Positions 23,627-27,221 of a DNA stretch of 27,221 nucleotides are shown here, piece by piece; the first letter of the stretch is position 1; each line of letters starts with the position of its first letter. The position numbers were made by a program, and so were the translations under genes. The stretch covers positions 1-27,221 of the forward strand of contig DFDU01000056.1 of the NCBI GenBank assembly GCA_002369325.1, in the 5' to 3' direction. Below the pieces are notes generated by a model that made no database searches, was not told the origin of the DNA, and saw only the letters and a list, made by a program, of their open reading frames with translations. Source of the DNA: Lachnospiraceae bacterium UBA3820 (lineage in GTDB: Bacteria; Bacillota; Clostridia; Lachnospirales; Lachnospiraceae).

Positions 23627-24598
23627 TTATTTAGCAATGATTGAAACCCAATCATTCATATGAACAACATCAACGATTTCAAATCCGTTTTTAACAAGTG
23701 CCTCCTTTACTTCTTCTTCCTTCATATCAATGATTCCGGAAGTGATAAAGTAACCGTTTTCCTTTATAAGCGGTCTGACGACACCGGATAAAGGAATAAT
23801 AACGTCAGCAAGAATATTGGCAACCACAATATCGTACTTCTTTCCGCCATTTACGGATAAAGCCTTTTCGATATCCGATTTACCTCTTGATTCATCCAAA
23901 AGATTACCGCATGTAAAAACAAGCTTATCCTCACCTATGTGATTAAATTCGCGGTTTTCAAGGCTTGCGCGTACTGCAACCTCATCAATATCCATACCAT
24001 GCACAAAGCCGGCACCCAGGAAAATACTGATGATAGATAAAATACCGCTACCCGAACCCACATCAAAAACAGAATCGTTATTCTTAAGATACTTTTTTAG
24101 CTGTCCGATACAAAGGCGGGTCGTCTCATGGGAGCCTGTTCCGAAGGCTATTCCTGGATCAATTTCTACAACAATATCATCCTTTTTTACATCCTCAAGC
24201 TCTTCCCAAGTCGGCTTAATAACAATATTGTCATAAAGCCTGAAAGGCTTAAAGAACTGCTTCCAGTTATTAATCCAATCCTTATCTTCGGTATTTGATA
24301 AAGTAATGTTCATTGAACCAACAGGAAGAAACGCACTAAGGCGGGTAAGTTCTGCAACTATATCCGCCTTAAGAGTGTCGATATCAAAGCTTTCGTCGAT
24401 AAAACACGAAACCTTTGCAGTTCCGTCATCCTCTCCGTTAACAAGAGGAATATCAACAAACATAGCTTTCTTTTCTTCTTCCGTAAGTGGAACATTATCT
24501 TCAATCATTATACCTTCAACGCCCTTTTCATCAAGAAAAGCACTAAGTATATCAACCGCTTCAACGGTTGTATCGATTGATAATTTTGTCCACACCAT
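23627..24598 (-). CDS. prmA: Ribosomal protein L11 methyltransferase PrmA
   Basis: PrmA methylates lysines and the N-terminus of ribosomal protein L11 using S-adenosylmethionine. The 323 residues have an N-terminal substrate-recognition part (VWTKLSIDTTVEAVDIL), a glycine-rich SAM motif DVGSGSGILSI, the acidic motif GMDIDEVAV, and the catalytic-site N-I-L-A sequence in YDIVVANILADVI, all typical. Its ATG overlaps the dnaJ stop by one base (TAATG), so translation is coupled. In Firmicutes rsmE normally comes next, but here a palindrome and the wall-protein gene follow instead. Confidence 0.95.
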   Translation of the reverse strand: MVWTKLSIDTTVEAVDILSAFLDEKGVEGIMIEDNVPLTEEEKKAMFVDIPLVNGEDDGTAKVSCFIDESFDIDTLKADIVAELTRLSAFLPVGSMNITLSNTEDKDWINNWKQFFKPFRLYDNIVIKPTWEELEDVKKDDIVVEIDPGIAFGTGSHETTRLCIGQLKKYLKNNDSVFDVGSGSGILSIISIFLGAGFVHGMDIDEVAVRASLENREFNHIGEDKLVFTCGNLLDESRGKSDIEKALSVNGGKKYDIVVANILADVIIPLSGVVRPLIKENGYFITSGIIDMKEEEVKEALVKNGFEIVDVVHMNDWVSIIAK

Positions 24599-25755
24599 TA
24601 TTTTTTAAATCCTCTCTTCTTCTTATGGTCACCGAAGCTGAAGCCTCCTGCAGAATCCGTTGAAGATCTTGCATTTACTGTAGTAGTATTTGCATACTGG
24701 TTAAGTATTGACTTCTGCTCTTCCGTAAGCTTATCAGGTACCTGAACGATAAGAGTAATATAATGATCTCCTCTTACATTCTTGTTTCTAAGTGTAGGCA
24801 CACCTTTACCCTTAAGCTTAACCTTGGTATCAGTCTGAGTACCCGGTTTAATCTCAAGCTCATAAGGTCCGTCAATTGTATTGACAGTAATCTTTCCACC
24901 AAGAGCTGCCTGAGTAAAGCTTATAGGTTCTGATGAATAAATATCATATTCCTGACGCTGGAAGGTAGGATGTCTGTCAACAAGTACGGTTACCAAAAGG
25001 TCTCCGCGTCCACCTCCATTGATACCCGGCTCACCCTTTTCACGAATACGTATACTCTGTCCGTTATCTATACCTGCAGGCACTGCAACCTGAATTTTCT
25101 TCTTGCTCTTAACATAACCGGTACCTGCACAGTTACTGCACTTATACTTGATAATCTTTCCGGTTCCGCCACAATCCGGACAAGTCTGAACTGTTCTTGC
25201 CATTCCGAAAAGTGACTGCTGGGTAAATGTAACCTGACCTTTACCACCACACTTGGAACAGGTTTCCGGCTGATGTCCCGGCTGAGAACCCGTACCCTTA
25301 CATACATCACACTCGTCCTTAAGAGGAAGCTCAAGCTCCTCCTGAGTACCGAATACAGCTTCTTCAAATGAAACTCTTACCGTAGTCTTTATATTTGCCC
25401 CCTTTACAGGTCCGCTTGATTGACTACGTCTTGATCCTCCACCGAAGAAGTCACCAAATATATCACCGAATATATCGCCCATATCTGCAAAATCGAATCC
25501 GCCAAATCCGCCCGGACCGCCGCCCTGCTCGAAGGCAGCATGACCGAACTGGTCATACTTAGCCCTCTTTTCAGGGTCTGATAAAACTGCATAAGCTTCG
25601 GCTGCTTCTTTAAATTTTTCTTCTGCTTCCGCATCGCCCGGATTCGTATCAGGATGGTATTTCTTAGCCACTTTTCTGTATGCTTTCTTTAAATCTGCCT
25701 CCGATACGCCTCTGTCAACGCCAAGCACCTCATAATAATCTCTTTTTTCAGCCAT
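24598..25755 (-). CDS. dnaJ: Chaperone DnaJ (Hsp40)
   Basis: DnaJ delivers unfolded proteins to DnaK and stimulates its ATPase. The 385 residues contain the J domain with HPD at 34-36 (YHPDTNPGD), a Gly/Phe-rich region (about 75-105), four zinc-finger CxxCxGxG motifs (CDVCKGTG, CSKCGGKG, CPDCGGTG, CSNCAGTG) and the C-terminal substrate-binding domain. An in-frame GTG nine bases upstream lies too close to the AAGGG site, so the ATG at 25755 was chosen. It begins 14 bases after the dnaK stop codon. Regulation of the operon by HrcA/CIRCE is expected, but the operon start lies outside the window. Confidence 0.97.
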   Translation of the reverse strand: MAEKRDYYEVLGVDRGVSEADLKKAYRKVAKKYHPDTNPGDAEAEEKFKEAAEAYAVLSDPEKRAKYDQFGHAAFEQGGGPGGFGGFDFADMGDIFGDIFGDFFGGGSRRSQSSGPVKGANIKTTVRVSFEEAVFGTQEELELPLKDECDVCKGTGSQPGHQPETCSKCGGKGQVTFTQQSLFGMARTVQTCPDCGGTGKIIKYKCSNCAGTGYVKSKKKIQVAVPAGIDNGQSIRIREKGEPGINGGGRGDLLVTVLVDRHPTFQRQEYDIYSSEPISFTQAALGGKITVNTIDGPYELEIKPGTQTDTKVKLKGKGVPTLRNKNVRGDHYITLIVQVPDKLTEEQKSILNQYANTTTVNARSSTDSAGGFSFGDHKKKRGFKK

Positions 25756-25769
25756 CACACTCACCCTTA

Positions 25770-27221
25770 TTAGATTTCTTTGTAATCAGCGTCTACTACA
25801 TCAGAATCCTCTGAGAAATCAGGAGTTCCTGTTCCTGTTCCCGCATTTGCTCCGGGACCATTTTGCTCATAAAGCTTTGAGAATAAGCTCTGTGCACTAT
25901 TCATAAGAGTTTCCTTACCGGCCTTAATCTTCTCTACATCATAATCAGTCATTGAATCAGGATCAGTTCCCTCAATTATCTCCTTAAGTGCCTTTAAGTC
26001 TTCCTCAACCTTAGCCTTGTCAGCACCAGGGAGCTTATCGCCTACATCATTAAGTGCTCTCTCAGTCTGGAATACAAGTGCATCTGCATCATTTCTTGCT
26101 TCGATTGCTTCCTTACGCTTCTTATCAGCTGCTTCATACTCAGCTGCCTCTTTAACTGCTCTCTCGATATCCTCATCAGAAAGTGAAGTACCTGAAGTAA
26201 TTGTGATATGCTGCTCTCTTCCTGTTCCAAGATCCTTAGCCGATACATTAACGATACCGTTTGCATCTATATCAAAGGTAACTTCGATCTGAGGTACACC
26301 TCTTCTTGCCGGAGCGATACCATCAAGTCTGAAACGTCCTAAGCTCTTATTATCTCTTGCGAATTCTCTTTCACCCTGTACGATATTGATATCAACAGCA
26401 TCCTGATTATCCTGGGCAGTTGAGAATATCTGACTCTTATTTGTAGGAATTGTTGTATTTCTCTCGATGAGGTGAGTAGCTATACCACCCATAGTCTCGA
26501 TTGAAAGTGTAAGCGGAGTAACATCAAGAAGAAGGATTTCGCCTGCACCTGCATCACCTGCAAGCTTACCACCCTGGATAGATGCACCGATTGCAACACA
26601 CTCATCAGGATTGATACCCTTGAAAGGCTCCTTACCTGTAAGATTCTTAACCATTTCCTGAACTGCGATTATACGGGTTGAACCACCTACAAGAAGTACC
26701 TTGTCAAGGTCACCTGCTGTTAAGCCTGCATCCTTAAGTGCTGTCTGAACAGGACCTCTTGTCTTATCAACAAGGTGAGCAGTAAGCTCATCAAACTTAG
26801 CTCTTGTAAGATCCATATCAAAGTGCTTTGGTCCGTCCTGAGTTGCAGTAATGAAAGGAAGGTTGATATTTGTTGTAGTTGCTGAAGAAAGCTCTTTCTT
26901 AGCCTTCTCTGCTGCTTCCTTAAGTCTCTGCATTGCCATCTTATCAGTTGAAAGATCAACACCCTCAGCCTTCTTGAACTCAGCTAACATATAATCTGTA
27001 ATAGCATTATCAAAGTCATCACCACCGAGCTTGTTATCACCGGCAGTTGCAAGAACTTCAATGACACCTTCACCGATTTCGATGATAGATACATCAAATG
27101 TACCACCACCTAAGTCGTATACCATAATCTTTTGCTCTTCTTCATTATCAAGACCGTATGAAAGAGCTGCTGCAGTAGGCTCATTGATGATACGCTTAAC
27201 ATCAAGACCTGCAATCTTACC
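25770..27221 (-). CDS. dnaK: Chaperone DnaK (Hsp70), C-terminal part
   Basis: The last 483 residues of DnaK are present; the start lies beyond the right edge, and the frame is open to the last base. Visible marks are INEPTAAALSYGLD, the phosphate-binding YDLGGGTFDVSI, the LVGGSTRI motif, the linker LLLDVTPLTLSIET, and the C-terminal lid and tail ending DVVDADYKEI. It is an ATP-dependent chaperone for unfolded proteins that works with DnaJ and GrpE. dnaJ follows after a 14-base gap. Codon use and composition match its neighbours. Confidence 0.97.
   Translation of the reverse strand, partial: GKIAGLDVKRIINEPTAAALSYGLDNEEEQKIMVYDLGGGTFDVSIIEIGEGVIEVLATAGDNKLGGDDFDNAITDYMLAEFKKAEGVDLSTDKMAMQRLKEAAEKAKKELSSATTTNINLPFITATQDGPKHFDMDLTRAKFDELTAHLVDKTRGPVQTALKDAGLTAGDLDKVLLVGGSTRIIAVQEMVKNLTGKEPFKGINPDECVAIGASIQGGKLAGDAGAGEILLLDVTPLTLSIETMGGIATHLIERNTTIPTNKSQIFSTAQDNQDAVDINIVQGEREFARDNKSLGRFRLDGIAPARRGVPQIEVTFDIDANGIVNVSAKDLGTGREQHITITSGTSLSDEDIERAVKEAAEYEAADKKRKEAIEARNDADALVFQTERALNDVGDKLPGADKAKVEEDLKALKEIIEGTDPDSMTDYDVEKIKAGKETLMNSAQSLFSKLYEQNGPGANAGTGTGTPDFSEDSDVVDADYKEI

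Overview
The window looks like a chromosomal segment of a low-GC, Gram-positive anaerobe, most likely a Lachnospiraceae-type Clostridium relative. I infer this from strong AGGAGG-type ribosome binding sites, AT-rich intergenic DNA, a sortase-type cell-wall protein, and protein variants such as a rhodanese-less ThiI beside a cysteine desulfurase and an EF-G-like GTPase with unusual G motifs. No species call is possible from sequence reading alone. Almost everything is on the minus strand; only the end of rpmB and one small xre-type regulator are on plus.

Right side (about 23.6-27.2 kb, read leftward): the end of dnaK, then dnaJ and prmA, tightly packed as a heat-shock/ribosome-modification operon. 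Left side (about 2.7-7.3 kb): rsmE, a cysteine desulfurase, thiI, an EamA-type transporter and a small helical protein with an internal repeat, followed by tex, which converges on rpmB at 0.1 kb. In many Firmicutes rsmE directly follows prmA. Here about 16 kb of accessory genes separates the two conserved halves.

The accessory block, read leftward from prmA, holds: a 280-base imperfect palindrome; a sortase-type wall protein of about 1,116 residues with a cohesin-like domain, a bacterial Ig domain, Cys-rich modules and a 308-residue internal duplication; a solitary IS3-like end; a heavy-metal-associated domain protein; a large M6-type metalloprotease lipoprotein; a self-regulated TetR/DUF998 pair; an HTH protein fused to a desulfoferrodoxin-like (superoxide reductase) domain; an EF-G-like GTPase; a wrecked GGDEF gene; and a small xre regulator divergent from a three-gene AT-rich operon (secreted beta-helix protein, GtrB-like glycosyltransferase, polytopic GT-C-like membrane protein). 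The theme is surface proteins and surface modification plus sensing.

The most unusual items are the HTH-desulfoferrodoxin fusion, which suggests an iron- or redox-sensing regulator; the duplicated cohesin/Ig surface protein; several long, sequence-unrelated imperfect palindromes between genes; 78-base tandem repeats that create alternative hairpins in the rpmB-tex terminator region; and a 21-base-spaced direct repeat overlapping the promoter of the glycosylation operon. No tRNA, rRNA, CRISPR array or intact transposase was seen.
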